Shown here: one piece after another, positions 31,981 through 41,990 of the stretch
Numbering within the stretch: the stretch's first letter is position 1
How the letters are laid out: every line of letters begins with the position of its first letter
Assembly (NCBI RefSeq): GCF_014648575.1
Contig: NZ_BMRJ01000001.1
Location: 634,087-698,086, forward strand
Direction: 5' to 3'
From: Agromyces mediolanus
GTDB lineage: Bacteria > Actinomycetota > Actinomycetes > Actinomycetales > Microbacteriaceae
Length of the DNA: 64,000 bases
The notes under the pieces: model-generated
What the model saw: only the letters and a program-made list of their open reading frames with translations
What the model was told of the DNA's origin: nothing
Database searches by the model: none
Made by a program: the position numbers and the translations under genes

Positions 31981-33270
31981 CTACGGGGCCGGGCGCGCGA
32001 GGCGGAGTCGGATGGCCCGGAACAGCGCCCCCAGGGCGAACACCGCGACGCCGCCGGCGACCGCGAGCGGCGGCAGGGTCACGACGAGGACGACGCAGCC
32101 GAGCGCGCCGACGACCGCGAGGCCTTGGCGGGCACGGCGCGTGGCGGGCGATCCGCTGGAGCGGCCGAGCAGCCGGAGGGCCGCGAGGTTCGCGACGAGG
32201 TAGTAGAGGAGCACGCCGAAGGAACTGAAGCCGATGGCCTCGCGGAGGTCCGCGACGAGCAGGACGGCGATGATCGCGGTCGCCACGACGAGTTCGGCGG
32301 CGTACGGCACCTGCGTCCGCGACTGCACGGCCGCGAGGCCGCGCGGCAGCTCGCCGTCGCGGGCCATCGCGAGCGCTGTCCGGCCGATGCCCGCGATGAG
32401 GGCGAGCAGGGCGCCGAGCGCCGCGAGTCCCGCGCCGACCCCGACGACGGGCACGGCCCAGCCCCAGCCGCTCCGGCCGACGAGCTCGGCGAGCGGGGCG
32501 GCGCCCGCTGCGGAGAGGCCGCCGGCACCGAGGGCCTGCAGCAGCACCACCGCGAGGAGCGCGTACAGTGCCACGACGACGCCGAGGGCGATCGCGATGG
32601 CCCGGGGGATGGTGCGCTCGGGCGCGCGCACCTCCTCGCCGAGGGTCGCGATCCTGGCGTAGCCGGCGAAGCCGAAGAACAGCAGTCCGGCCGACTGCAG
32701 CACCCCGTAGGGGCCGGTGGCTGCTTCGGAGGCGAGCGGTCCCGCCGCGTCGCCCGAGGCGAGCCCGGAGAGGCCCGCGAGGACGACGAGGGCGAGCACG
32801 GCGAGCACGGCGGCGACGATGACGGTCGCCGCCCGCGCGGTGCGGGTGATGCCGAGCAGGTTCAGCCCGGAGAGCAGCACGACGGCGGCGATCGCGACCG
32901 GCTTCTGCCACTCGGCGGGCACGAGGTACGCGGCCGCGGTCATGGCCATCGCCGCGCAGCTGGCCGTCTTGCCGATGACGAAGCCCCAGCCGGCGAGGAA
33001 GCCCGGCCAGACTCCGAGCTCCTCCCGCCCGTAGCGGTAGGCGCCGCCGGACTCCGGGTAGCGGGCGGCGAGCCGTCCCGTCGAGCTGGCGTTCGCATAG
33101 GCCACGAGCGCGGCGAGCGCGAGGCCGAGCAGCAGCCAGTCGCCGCCGGCCCGCGCAGCCGGCGCCCACACCGCGAACACGCCCGCGCCGATCATCGAGG
33201 CGAGGCCGATGGCCACGGCGTCGCGGAGGCCGAGTCGGCGGGCGAGCGGCGAGGGGGAGGGGGCGGTCAC
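31981..33270 (-). CDS. APC superfamily amino acid permease
   Basis: 429 residues with about 12 hydrophobic segments. The first helix carries the APC signature GLRDAVAIGLASMIGAGVFAVW, and YPESGGAYRYGREELG and GFAGYARIATLGEEVRAPER are further family marks. It should import or exchange amino acids; substrate unknown. TAAGGT lies 6 nt before the GTG start. It is separated from the carbonic-anhydrase gene by 9 bp and may be read together with it. Confidence 0.9.
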   Translation of the reverse strand: MTAPSPSPLARRLGLRDAVAIGLASMIGAGVFAVWAPAARAGGDWLLLGLALAALVAYANASSTGRLAARYPESGGAYRYGREELGVWPGFLAGWGFVIGKTASCAAMAMTAAAYLVPAEWQKPVAIAAVVLLSGLNLLGITRTARAATVIVAAVLAVLALVVLAGLSGLASGDAAGPLASEAATGPYGVLQSAGLLFFGFAGYARIATLGEEVRAPERTIPRAIAIALGVVVALYALLAVVLLQALGAGGLSAAGAAPLAELVGRSGWGWAVPVVGVGAGLAALGALLALIAGIGRTALAMARDGELPRGLAAVQSRTQVPYAAELVVATAIIAVLLVADLREAIGFSSFGVLLYYLVANLAALRLLGRSSGSPATRRARQGLAVVGALGCVVLVVTLPPLAVAGGVAVFALGALFRAIRLRLARPAP

Positions 33271-33330
33271 GCTCGCACCTTAGTGCACCGGGGTGTCCAC
33301 AACGCGGCGTGCGCTCCGTAGGATCGTGCC

Positions 33331-33816
33331 ATGACCGACCCCACGCATCCCGCCGTCGATCGCGTCGCCGCCGCCCTCGCCGCCCAGGGCGTCGAGCCGC
33401 GCATCCAGTGGTTCGACGACGCCGTCACGACCGCCCAGCTCGCCGCCGACGCCCTCGGCATCGAGGTCGGCCAGATCGCGAACTCGCTCGTGTTCACGAT
33501 CGACGAGGAGCCGATCCTCGTGCTCACCTCGGGGGCGCACCGGGTCGACACCGAGTGGCTGGGCGAGGCGCTCGGCGGCACGATCCGGCGCGCCTCGAAG
33601 GAGACCGTCAAGGAGGCCACCGGTCAGGTCATCGGCGGGGTCGCCCCGGTCGGCCATCCCGCGCCCGTGCGCACCCTGGTCGACGTGCACCTGGCCGAGT
33701 ATCCGGAGGTGTGGGCGGCCGCCGGGCACGCGAAGACCGTGTTCCCGACGACGTTCGAGGAACTCGTGCGCATCACCGGCGGCACGCCGCACCCGGTCGA
33801 GCCGCCCCGGTCCTGA
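33331..33816 (+). CDS. YbaK/ProX-type aminoacyl-tRNA deacylase
   Basis: 161 residues; YbaK-domain motifs are RIQWFDDAVTTAQLAADALG, IANSLVFTIDEEPILVLTSG, the conserved lysine region IRRASKETVKEATGQVIGGVAPVGHP and a C-terminal FPTTFEELVRITGG. Proteins of this group clear mischarged Cys- or Ala-tRNA(Pro) in trans. TAGGAT ends 6 nt before the ATG, indicating a leaderless start. Convergent with galK; a short TGACC/GGTCA hairpin covers both stop codons. Confidence 0.9.
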   Translation: MTDPTHPAVDRVAAALAAQGVEPRIQWFDDAVTTAQLAADALGIEVGQIANSLVFTIDEEPILVLTSGAHRVDTEWLGEALGGTIRRASKETVKEATGQVIGGVAPVGHPAPVRTLVDVHLAEYPEVWAAAGHAKTVFPTTFEELVRITGGTPHPVEPPRS

Positions 33817-33828
33817 CCGCCTCCCGGG

Positions 33829-34991
<1,163 letters not shown>

Positions 34992-34995
<4 letters not shown>

Positions 34996-36128
34996 GCATC
35001 CACTCCTTCGATCGCGGCGCGCAGCGCCTCGGCCTGCGCCTCCGGCGGCACGTCGCCGATCCATGCTCCCATCGCGGCCTCCGAGCCGGCGAGGAACTTC
35101 AGCTTGTCGGCGGCACGGCGCGGGCTCGTGAGCTGCAGGGTGAGCCGCACCTCGTCGCGGTGCTCGTGCACGGGCGCCTGGTGCCAGGCCGCGATGTACG
35201 GCGTCGGAGTGCCGTAGCGCGCGTCGACGCCGCGCAGCAGCCGCCGGTAGACCACGGCGAGCTCGTCGCGCTCGGCGAGGGAGGTCTCGGCGAGGTCGGG
35301 CACGTGCCGGTGCGGCACGAGGTGCACCTCGATCGGCCAGCGCGCGGCGAACGGCACGTACGCGCTCCAGTGCTCGCCCCGGAGCACGACGCGGGGGCCG
35401 TCGAGCTCGCGGGCGACGACGTCGGCGATGAGCCCGGGGCCCGCGGTCGCGATCGCGTCGAGCAGCCGCTGGGTGCGCGGCGTCACGTAGGGGTAGGCGT
35501 AGATCTGGCCGTGCGGATGGCCGAGCGTGACGCCGATCGCCTCGCCCCGGTTCTCGAAGGGGAACACCTGCTGCACGCCGGGCAGCGCCCGCAGCTCGGC
35601 GGTGCGGTGCGCCCAGGCCTCGATGACGGTGCGGGCGCGGGAGATGGACTGCGTGCCGAAGGAGCCCTCGTGCTCGGGGCTGAAGCAGACGACCTCGCAA
35701 CGGCCGAGGGAGGGCAGCGTGCGCTCGATGCCGATCTCGCGCGTCGCGGCGAGCGCCGCCGCCGGGTCGGCGTCCGGCGCGGCGAGCGCGGGCCCGAAGG
35801 AGGGGGAGCGGTTCTCGAACACCGCGACGTCGTAGCGGCTCGGGATCTCCGAGGGGTTGCCGGGCGATTGCGGTGCGAGCGGGTCGAGCTCGGCCGGCGG
35901 GAGCACGACGCGGTGCTGGCGGGCGGCGGCGATGGAGATCCAGTCGCCGCTCAGCGGGTCCTGACGCATCTCGGCGGTCGCCGGGCGCGGGGCGAGCTCG
36001 CGCTCGTCGACGGCCCGACCGGGCGGCAGCGTCGTGTCGGCGTCGTCGAAGTAGAGCAGTTCGCGGCCGTCGGAGAGGGTGCTGCGGTGCACGGCGATGC
36101 GCGGATCGGAGACGGGGAGGGCGGTCAC
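34992..36128 (-). CDS. galT: Galactose-1-phosphate uridylyltransferase
   Basis: 378 residues. The HIT-type active site reads VTLGHPHGQIYAYPYVTPRT (catalytic His in HPH), with FENRSPSF, FSPEHEGSFGTQS and VHLVPHRHVPDL as further family segments. It exchanges UMP between UDP-glucose and galactose-1-phosphate. First gene of the galTK operon; start GTG at 36128 with TACAGT exactly 6 nt upstream (leaderless). It diverges from a DeoR regulator that probably controls it. Confidence 0.96.
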
Positions 36129-36140
36129 GGCGCTACTGTA

Positions 36141-36185
36141 CGGAACTTTCGTTTGGCAAACAAGTGACTTGCGTATTGCAAAGGT
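36141..36185. promoter_or_regulatory. AT-richer divergent galT/deoR control region
   Basis: The spacer has two repeats suited to DeoR-type binding: CAAGT-G-ACTTG (36161-36171, perfect) and TTTGGCAAAC (36152-36161), and TTGCAAA at 36177-36183 echoes the latter. The sites lie directly upstream of the TACAGT -10 box (36140-36135) used by galT on the minus strand. Operator role is inferred. Confidence 0.5.
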
Positions 36186-36211
36186 CTGCCGGGCGCGGAA
36201 GAATGGCGACC

Positions 36212-37030
36212 ATGCCTGCCGAGCCGAGCGACGCCGCGAACCGCCACGACGTCGCCGAGCGCCGCGAGCTCACCCGCGCGCTGCTCGACGAGCGCGGATT
36301 CGTGCGGGTCGCCGACCTCGCCGCCGCGTTCGGCGTGACGAGCGTGACCGCCCGCGCCGACCTCGACGCGCTCGAACGCGTCGGCGCCGTGCGCCGCGTC
36401 CACGGCGGCGCGGTGCCCGCGGGGGAGGCCGTGCGCGCAGCCCGCGAGCCGAGCCTGGAGGAGGCCCTCGAGACCTCGGTCGCACCCAAGCAGCGCATCG
36501 GCGAGGCCGCGGCCGCACTCGTGTCGAGCGGCCAGAGCCTGCTCCTCGACGTCGGCTCCACGTGCCTGCAGTTCGCGCGCGCCCTCCGGGCCAGGCGGGA
36601 CCTCGAGGACGTCACGATCTTCACCAACGGGCTCGCCATCGCCCTCGAGCTCGAACCGGAGATCCCGCGGTTCTCCGTCGTCGTCACCGGCGGCACCCTC
36701 CGGCCCCGGCAGCACTCGCTCGTGCATCCGCTCGCCGCGTCCATGCTCGACGAGGTGCACGTCGACCTCGCCTTCATCGGCTGCAACGGCGTCCACCCGG
36801 AGCGCGGCGCCACGAACCAGAACCTCCCCGAGGCGCAGGTCAAGGCCCTCATGGTGCAGGCGTCCGCGCGCAGCATCCTGCTCGCCGACGGCTCCAAGCT
36901 CGGCGAGGTGCATCTCGGCCGCATCGCCCCGCTCGAGGCGTTCGACGCGCTCGTGACGGATGCCTCGGCCCCCGCCGCGCTCGTCGCCGAGCTCGAGGCG
37001 ACCGGCCTGCCGGTGCGGCTCGCCGGCTGA
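36212..37030 (+). CDS. DeoR family regulator of the gal genes
   Basis: 272 residues from ATG 36212 (GGAAG 10 nt upstream; ATG 36203 is possible). DeoR HTH: ERRELTRALLDERGFVRVAD then LAAAFGVTSVTARADLDALE. DeoRC sensor: SLLLDVGSTCLQFARAL and VDLAFIGCNGVHPERGATNQ. Divergent from galTK and followed after 64 bp by galM, so it most probably represses these and responds to a galactose metabolite such as Gal-1-P. Confidence 0.88.
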   Translation: MPAEPSDAANRHDVAERRELTRALLDERGFVRVADLAAAFGVTSVTARADLDALERVGAVRRVHGGAVPAGEAVRAAREPSLEEALETSVAPKQRIGEAAAALVSSGQSLLLDVGSTCLQFARALRARRDLEDVTIFTNGLAIALELEPEIPRFSVVVTGGTLRPRQHSLVHPLAASMLDEVHVDLAFIGCNGVHPERGATNQNLPEAQVKALMVQASARSILLADGSKLGEVHLGRIAPLEAFDALVTDASAPAALVAELEATGLPVRLAG

Positions 37031-37094
37031 GCGCGCGGGCAGCCGGCGCCGGGCGGGGCGGCGCCGACCCGGCCGGTCCGCATATGGTGGAAGC

Positions 37095-38024
37095 ATGACC
37101 CTCCCAACGGGCGAACAGCTCGTCCTCGAGACCTCGACGTCGAGCGGAGAGCTCACCGCCGTCGTGACCACCGTCGCAGCCGGGCTGCGCGCGCTCAGCC
37201 TCGACGGGATCGAGCTGGTGCCCACCTTCGGCGAGGACCGCACCCCGCCGGCCGCCGCGGGCATCGTGCTCGCCCCGTGGCCGAACCGCATCCGCGACGG
37301 CCGCTGGAGCCACGACGGCGTCGATCATCAGCTCGCCATCACCGAGCCGGCCCTCGGCAACGCGATCCACGGCCTGCTCCGCTTCACCGAGTACCGGGTC
37401 GTCGCGCAGGACCGCGACTCCGTGACCCTCGAGGCGACGATCTTCCCGCAGACCGGGTACCCGTTCCTCATCGAGACGGCGGTGCACTACGAGCTCGTCT
37501 CCGACGGGCTGCGGGTCACCCACCGGCTCGAGAACGTCGGCGCGGAGGCCGCGCCCGTGGCGCTCGGCACCCACCCCTATGTGAAGATCGGCGGCGTGCC
37601 GACGGCCGAGCTCGAGCTGCGCATCGAGGCCGACAGCCACATCGAGGTCGACGAGCGCAAGTTGCCCACCGGCGAGGTGCCCGTCGACGGCACTCCGTGG
37701 GACCTCCGCGACGGCCGGCGCGTCGGCGAGCTCTCGCTCGACGACGCCTTCGGCGAGCTCGCCTCCGACGAGGACGGCGTGATCGAGCACGTGCTGACCG
37801 CGCCCGACGGCCGCAGCGTGGCCGTGTGGGCCGACGACGACTTCGCCTACGTGCAGGCGTACACGACCGACCGCTTCCCCGGCGAGGAGCTCGCGATCGC
37901 GATCGAGCCGATGACGGCGCCCGCCGAGGCGTTCAACTCGGGCCGTGGGCTGCGCTGGCTGGGGCCGGGCGAGCAGTGGGAGCTCAGCTGGGGCATCCGC
38001 TTCCGGGGCTTCACCGCCGACTGA
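37095..38024 (+). CDS. galM: Aldose 1-epimerase (galactose mutarotase)
   Basis: 309 residues. Motifs of the family: VLAPWPNRIRDGRW, the first catalytic-type His in GNAIHGLLRFTEYRVV, ALGTHPYVKIGG with the second His, and the C-terminal acid in LAIAIEPMTAPAEAFNSG. It interconverts alpha and beta anomers to feed GalK. TATGGT lies exactly 6 nt before the ATG, so it is probably transcribed separately from the regulator gene. Confidence 0.93.
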   Translation: MTLPTGEQLVLETSTSSGELTAVVTTVAAGLRALSLDGIELVPTFGEDRTPPAAAGIVLAPWPNRIRDGRWSHDGVDHQLAITEPALGNAIHGLLRFTEYRVVAQDRDSVTLEATIFPQTGYPFLIETAVHYELVSDGLRVTHRLENVGAEAAPVALGTHPYVKIGGVPTAELELRIEADSHIEVDERKLPTGEVPVDGTPWDLRDGRRVGELSLDDAFGELASDEDGVIEHVLTAPDGRSVAVWADDDFAYVQAYTTDRFPGEELAIAIEPMTAPAEAFNSGRGLRWLGPGEQWELSWGIRFRGFTAD

Positions 38025-38043
38025 CGCAGGCGGTCGCCGGGCG

Positions 38044-38069
38044 CCGGTGCGCGGCGTCGTCCGCGCCGG
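38044..38069. terminator. Possible terminator between galM and marP
   Basis: CCGG..CGCGG (38044-38054) pairs with CCGCGCCGG (38061-38069) around a 6-nt loop with a 2-nt bulge, between convergent genes. No T-run. Confidence 0.4.
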
Positions 38070-38078
38070 AGCTCGCCC

Positions 38079-39257
38079 TCAGCGCGCGCAGCTGCCCGTG
38101 CCGACCGGGTCCTCGAGCGAGGGCGCCGCGTCGGCGAGCGGGCTCAGCACGTCGATCGGCACGGCGAAGCCGACGTTCTGCACCGACTCCGACTTCGCGA
38201 AGACGACGCCCGCGACCTCGCCGGCGCCGGTGAGCAGCGGGCCGCCAGAGTTGCCGTGATCGACCTGCGCCGCGAACGTCGTCACCTCACGGGTCGTGGT
38301 GCGGTCGCCCTCGACGATGGTGAGCGGCCCCGTCGACATCACCGAGCCCGAGCGCAGCGTGAAGGGGCCGCCGAAGGGGTAGCCGGCGACGCCGACCGCC
38401 GTCCCGGGCTCGGGCGTGCCGGCGAGGGGCAACGGTGCGACGTCGAGCGGATCGGTCGCGATGAGCGCCAGGTCGGCCTCCCGGTCGAAGGCGACGACCC
38501 GGCCCGCGACGGCGCCCCGACCCGGCGCTTCGACGATCGGCTCGTCGATGCCGGCGACCACGTGCGCGTTCGTCACCACCCGGTTCGGCGCGACGACGAA
38601 GCCGGAACCGGTGAGCGTGCTGCCGCACTGGAACGCCGTGCCGGTGATGCGCACGACCGAGGCCGTCGCCGCGTTCACCGCGTCGCCCGACGGCCCGTCG
38701 CTCGGCAGCGCCGGCGCCGCCGTCGGACCGCCGATCACGTCGACGAGCCACGGCACGCCCTGCCCGAGCGCCGCGGTGCGGATCTCCGCGAGGAGCGCCC
38801 GCGCCGGCTCTGGCGTGACCCGCTCGAGGCCGCGCAGCACCTGCGAGCCGGCGACCGCCGGCGACAGCACGGGCACGCCCATCGATTGGACGGCGGAGCC
38901 GAGCAGCGCGACCACGAAGGCCGTGACGAGCAGATTGCCGAGCGCCCCGAGGATGCGGTCGACCACCCCGAGCTTCACGGCCCGGGCGCCGCGGCGCAGC
39001 AGCCGGCCGAGCGCCGCGCCGATCGAGGCGCCGATCGCGAGCAGCAGCACCGCCGTCGCGATCACCGCGGGCGCGCGCCACTCGGGCGCGGCGACAAGCG
39101 AGCCGACCCACGGCATCGCGAACCACGAGGCGACGCCGCCCGCGACGAGCCCGACGAGTCCGGCGGCCGTGCGCAGGAGCCCGGCGCGCCAGCCGTTCAC
39201 CAGCGCGCCGATGCCGATCAGCACGAGCAGCACGTCGAGTAGCAGGCTCCAGCCCAT
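38079..39257 (-). CDS. MarP-like membrane serine protease (CvpA plus trypsin-like domain)
   Basis: 392 residues. Four membrane helices of the CvpA/colicin V family occupy about 1-130. The periplasmic-side protease follows, with catalytic triad His232 (VVTNAHVV), Asp262 (READLALI) and Ser337 (HGNSGGPLL). Cys211 and Cys390 are placed like the disulfide pair reported for mycobacterial MarP. MarP in Mycobacterium tuberculosis cleaves the peptidoglycan hydrolase RipA and is needed for acid and oxidative resistance; the same role is likely but not shown here. Single gene, convergent with galM. Confidence 0.92.
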   Translation of the reverse strand: MGWSLLLDVLLVLIGIGALVNGWRAGLLRTAAGLVGLVAGGVASWFAMPWVGSLVAAPEWRAPAVIATAVLLLAIGASIGAALGRLLRRGARAVKLGVVDRILGALGNLLVTAFVVALLGSAVQSMGVPVLSPAVAGSQVLRGLERVTPEPARALLAEIRTAALGQGVPWLVDVIGGPTAAPALPSDGPSGDAVNAATASVVRITGTAFQCGSTLTGSGFVVAPNRVVTNAHVVAGIDEPIVEAPGRGAVAGRVVAFDREADLALIATDPLDVAPLPLAGTPEPGTAVGVAGYPFGGPFTLRSGSVMSTGPLTIVEGDRTTTREVTTFAAQVDHGNSGGPLLTGAGEVAGVVFAKSESVQNVGFAVPIDVLSPLADAAPSLEDPVGTGSCAR

Positions 39258-39451
39258 CCGTCACCTCCGTTGCGCACACGGCGCGTTTGTGGGTTCCACC
39301 CTCTCGCACCCGGCTCGGGAACCGCTGAGGACGCGGCGGTCGACAAGGCGGATGCCTCGGCGCGGGCGCTCGGCTATCGTCGTGGTGCCCGGGGCCGCGT
39401 GCCTCGGGCGTGCCCCGGACCGGCCGGGGCGCACCCGGCGAGGAGGCTTGG

Positions 39452-40492
39452 ATGCGGGTCGGCATGTTCCTGAACTACGCGGGCGGATTCGCGGAGGTCG
39501 CCGACGAGGTCGGCGAGCTCGAAGCCGCCGGCGTGGACCTCGTCGCCGTCCCCGAGGCGTACTCCTTCGACGCGGTCAGCCAGCTCGGCTTCCTCGCGGC
39601 GCGCACCTCGACGATCACGCTCGCCTCCGGCATCCTGCAGCTGTACACCCGCACGCCGACGCTCACCGCGATGACCGCGGCGGGGCTCGACTACGTCTCC
39701 GGCGGCCGGTTCGAGCTCGGCATCGGCGCCTCAGGGCCGCAGGTCATCGAGGGCTTCCACGGCGTGCGCTACGACGCCCCGGTCGGCCGCACGCGCGAGA
39801 TCATCGAGATCTGCCGGGCGACCTGGCGGCGCGAGCCCGTCGTGCACGAGGGGCGGCACTACCGCATCCCGCTGCCGGCGGGGGAGGGCACCGGGCTCGG
39901 CAAGCCGCTGAAGCTCATCAACCACCCCGTGCGCGAGCGCATCCCCATCACGGTCGCCGCGCTCGGCCCGAAGTCGGTCGAGCAGACCGCGGAGATCGCC
40001 GACGGCTGGCTGCCGATGTTCTTCCACCCGGAGCGGGCGGGCGCGGTGTGGGGCGACGCGCTCGCCGCGGGCACCGCCCGGCGCCCGGCGGGGCTCGCCC
40101 CGCTCGACGTGTTCGCGAGCCCGGCGCTCGCCATCACCGAGCGGCCGGAGGACGTGCTGCCGCTCGTGAAGCCGCAGCTCGCCCTCTACGTCGGCGGCAT
40201 GGGCGCGAGGGGCAAGAACTTCTACAACGACCTCGTGGCGAGCTACGGCTTCGCCGAGGAGGCGGCGCGCATCCAGGAGCTCTATCTCGCGGGCCGGAAG
40301 GAAGAGGCGGTCGCCGCGGTGCCGGACGAGCTCGTGCGCGCGATCTCGCTCATCGGCCCGGCGTCGTACGTCGCCGAACGGGTCGCCGCCTTCGCCGAGG
40401 CCGGGGTGACGACGCTCACGGTCACGCCGCTCGCGCGCAGCTCGGCCGAGCGCGTGGCGCTCATGGCCGGCTTCCGTCGCCTCGTCGGCTGA
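39452..40492 (+). CDS. LLM-class F420-dependent oxidoreductase
   Basis: 346 residues from ATG 39452 with AGGAGG 5 nt upstream. Luciferase-like TIM barrel: MRVGMFLNYAGGFAEVADEV, GVDLVAVPEAYSFDAVSQLG, TITLASGILQLYTRTPTLTA and SGGRFELGIGASGPQVIEGF. These match the F420-binding branch of the superfamily, abundant in Actinobacteria. Substrate unknown. No linked gene suggests a pathway. A 190-bp spacer separates it from marP. Confidence 0.9.
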   Translation: MRVGMFLNYAGGFAEVADEVGELEAAGVDLVAVPEAYSFDAVSQLGFLAARTSTITLASGILQLYTRTPTLTAMTAAGLDYVSGGRFELGIGASGPQVIEGFHGVRYDAPVGRTREIIEICRATWRREPVVHEGRHYRIPLPAGEGTGLGKPLKLINHPVRERIPITVAALGPKSVEQTAEIADGWLPMFFHPERAGAVWGDALAAGTARRPAGLAPLDVFASPALAITERPEDVLPLVKPQLALYVGGMGARGKNFYNDLVASYGFAEEAARIQELYLAGRKEEAVAAVPDELVRAISLIGPASYVAERVAAFAEAGVTTLTVTPLARSSAERVALMAGFRRLVG

Positions 40493-40616
40493 GGGCCGGG
40501 TGTCGGTGGTCGAAGATACGTTCGATCCAGGAGGTGGTCGCTCTGGACGACTGCAGAAGGATCGAAAGCGCACCGACACGATCGGAGCTCGGTCGGCGGA
40601 TCCGGGCGGTACTCGG

Positions 40617-40688
40617 TGCCCCCGGGGAATTCCGACATCCCGACCCACTGATTAAAAGTCAGTTGCTCTGCCTCTGAGCTACGGGGGC
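40617..40688 (-). tRNA. tRNA-Lys (anticodon TTT) with an unusual T-arm
   Basis: Read on the minus strand from 40688: acceptor GCCCCCG pairs with CGGGGGC (40624-40618), TA at 8-9, D-arm GCTC-AGAGGCA-GAGC, anticodon arm ACTGA-CTTTTAA-TCAGT and discriminator A. The total of 72 nt is canonical. The T-arm is not: GGGAT-GTCGGAA-TTCCC lacks the G53-C61 pair, T54 and A58 of the TTCRANY loop. The 3' end reads A-CCG, so CCA is not encoded. Either a degenerate copy or a chimeric tRNA end left by insertion of the neighbouring element. Confidence 0.75.
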
Positions 40689-40694
40689 TGATGC

Positions 40695-41231
40695 ATGGCG
40701 CAGAAGACCTGCACGAGCTGCAAGCAGTCTAAGCCACTCGCCGAGTACACCGTTCGCCGGGCCTCCAGAGACGGGCTCGCGACGATCTGTCGCGAGTGCA
40801 ATCGGCTGAAAGCCCGCCGGTATTACGCGAAGAACCGGGAGTACCACGTCCGCGTGATCATGGCGCGAAAGGCGGTGCAACGCAGCCTCGCGCTCGAGGC
40901 GGTGGGAACGTACCTGCTCGCGAACCCCTGCGTCGACTGCGGCGAGGGCGACGTGCGCGTGCTCGATTTCGATCATCGCGAGAACTGCGACAAATCCGCA
41001 GAAGTCATGCGCCTGGCTCAGAACGGCTACTCCGTCGCGCGGGTCATGGTCGAGATCGCGAAGTGCGAGGTGCGCTGCCGGAACTGCCACGCGAAGGTCA
41101 CCTACGAACGGCTCGGCAACGACTGGCGCACGGCGCTCATGCAGCGGGTGGCCGACGAGGGCGAAGGCGAGGCCGCGTCCGAGGAGGGCGAACGCGACGA
41201 CGAGCTGCGCGATCTCCCCGATCCCGGGTGA
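40695..41231 (+). CDS. Zinc-ribbon / HNH-like endonuclease-fold protein
   Basis: 178 residues. Two metal-binding parts: an N-terminal zinc ribbon (KTCTSCKQSKPLAEY ... ICRECNRLKARRYYAKN) and a C-terminal HNH-like site with CVDCG, VLDFDHRENCDKS and CEVRCRNCHAKVTYERLG. Such proteins are common in actinobacterial phages and as lone genes next to tRNA genes. Codon use is less GC3-extreme at the start than in neighbours. The tail (about 150-178) is acidic. No Shine-Dalgarno is clear. It begins 7 bp beyond the tRNA 5' end, on the opposite strand. Confidence 0.8.
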   Translation: MAQKTCTSCKQSKPLAEYTVRRASRDGLATICRECNRLKARRYYAKNREYHVRVIMARKAVQRSLALEAVGTYLLANPCVDCGEGDVRVLDFDHRENCDKSAEVMRLAQNGYSVARVMVEIAKCEVRCRNCHAKVTYERLGNDWRTALMQRVADEGEGEAASEEGERDDELRDLPDPG

Positions 41232-41262
41232 GCGGCCGGCTGCGGCGAGTATCCTTGCCGGA

Positions 41263-41901
41263 ATGGCCTCCAGCTTCCACCGCCCTACCAAATTCCCGCC
41301 CGGCATGTTCGAGGCGTTCCTCGGCGGTGAGGACCCGGCCCAGCTGAACCGGGTCGCCCACGACACCGCGGCGGCGCTGCTCGCCCGCGTGCGCAGCGAT
41401 CCCGACCCCGAGATCGTGTCCCGCCTCGTGGCGTACACCGACCGTCACGGCATCGACGCGATCGCCGAACTGTGGTCGAGGTCGTCCGCGAAGAGCCTGC
41501 CCGGGGCGCTCTGGCGCATCTACCTGCTGCGCACCCTCATCCGGCAGGATTCCGAGACGCTGAGCCTCGCCTACCGGCGCGGCAGCGAGGTCTCGCACAC
41601 CATCGACCAGGTCGTGGCCGGTGCACCGGTCCCGGCCGGCCCCGGTGAGGTCATCGAGCTCGCCGACCGGATCCTGCACGGCGTCTTCGCGGGCGACTTC
41701 GCCGTCGCGCTCGACCGGGCCGCAGCGTTCGGTCGCGTCGCCGCGGCCGGCTTCGCGAGCCTCGCCGACGATGCGGACGCCGCCGACGCGGTGCACCCCG
41801 ACCGTCCGGCGTCGTTCACCCGCCGCGCGCTGCGCCTCACCGAGCTCTCCGACGAGCTGACGGCGTGCGCGAAGCTCTGGCGCCGCGACGCGCTCGACTG
41901 A
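41263..41901 (+). CDS. Conserved actinobacterial protein of unknown function
   Basis: 212 residues, predicted mostly helical: FLGGEDPAQLNRVAHDTAAA, TDRHGIDAIAELWSRSSAKS, LPGALWRIYLLRTLIRQDSE and a C-terminal LRLTELSDELTACAKLWRRD. No signal peptide or membrane helix. I recognise the sequence type as widespread in Microbacteriaceae but know no function. TATCCT ends 7 nt before the ATG and there is no Shine-Dalgarno, so the message is probably leaderless. Confidence 0.75.
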   Translation: MASSFHRPTKFPPGMFEAFLGGEDPAQLNRVAHDTAAALLARVRSDPDPEIVSRLVAYTDRHGIDAIAELWSRSSAKSLPGALWRIYLLRTLIRQDSETLSLAYRRGSEVSHTIDQVVAGAPVPAGPGEVIELADRILHGVFAGDFAVALDRAAAFGRVAAAGFASLADDADAADAVHPDRPASFTRRALRLTELSDELTACAKLWRRDALD

Positions 41902-41990
41902 GCGTCCGGCGGGTGCGCCGCGTCCGGCGGGTGCGCCGCGCCCGGCGCGAGCACTCCGCGGGCGCGGAATACCCGGCCCCCGAGGTCCGT

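Noticed and set aside
40493-41231. Prophage or integrative element at tRNA-Lys
   Set aside because: Only one phage-like gene is present, without integrase or a second att repeat that I can find; kept as an observation only.
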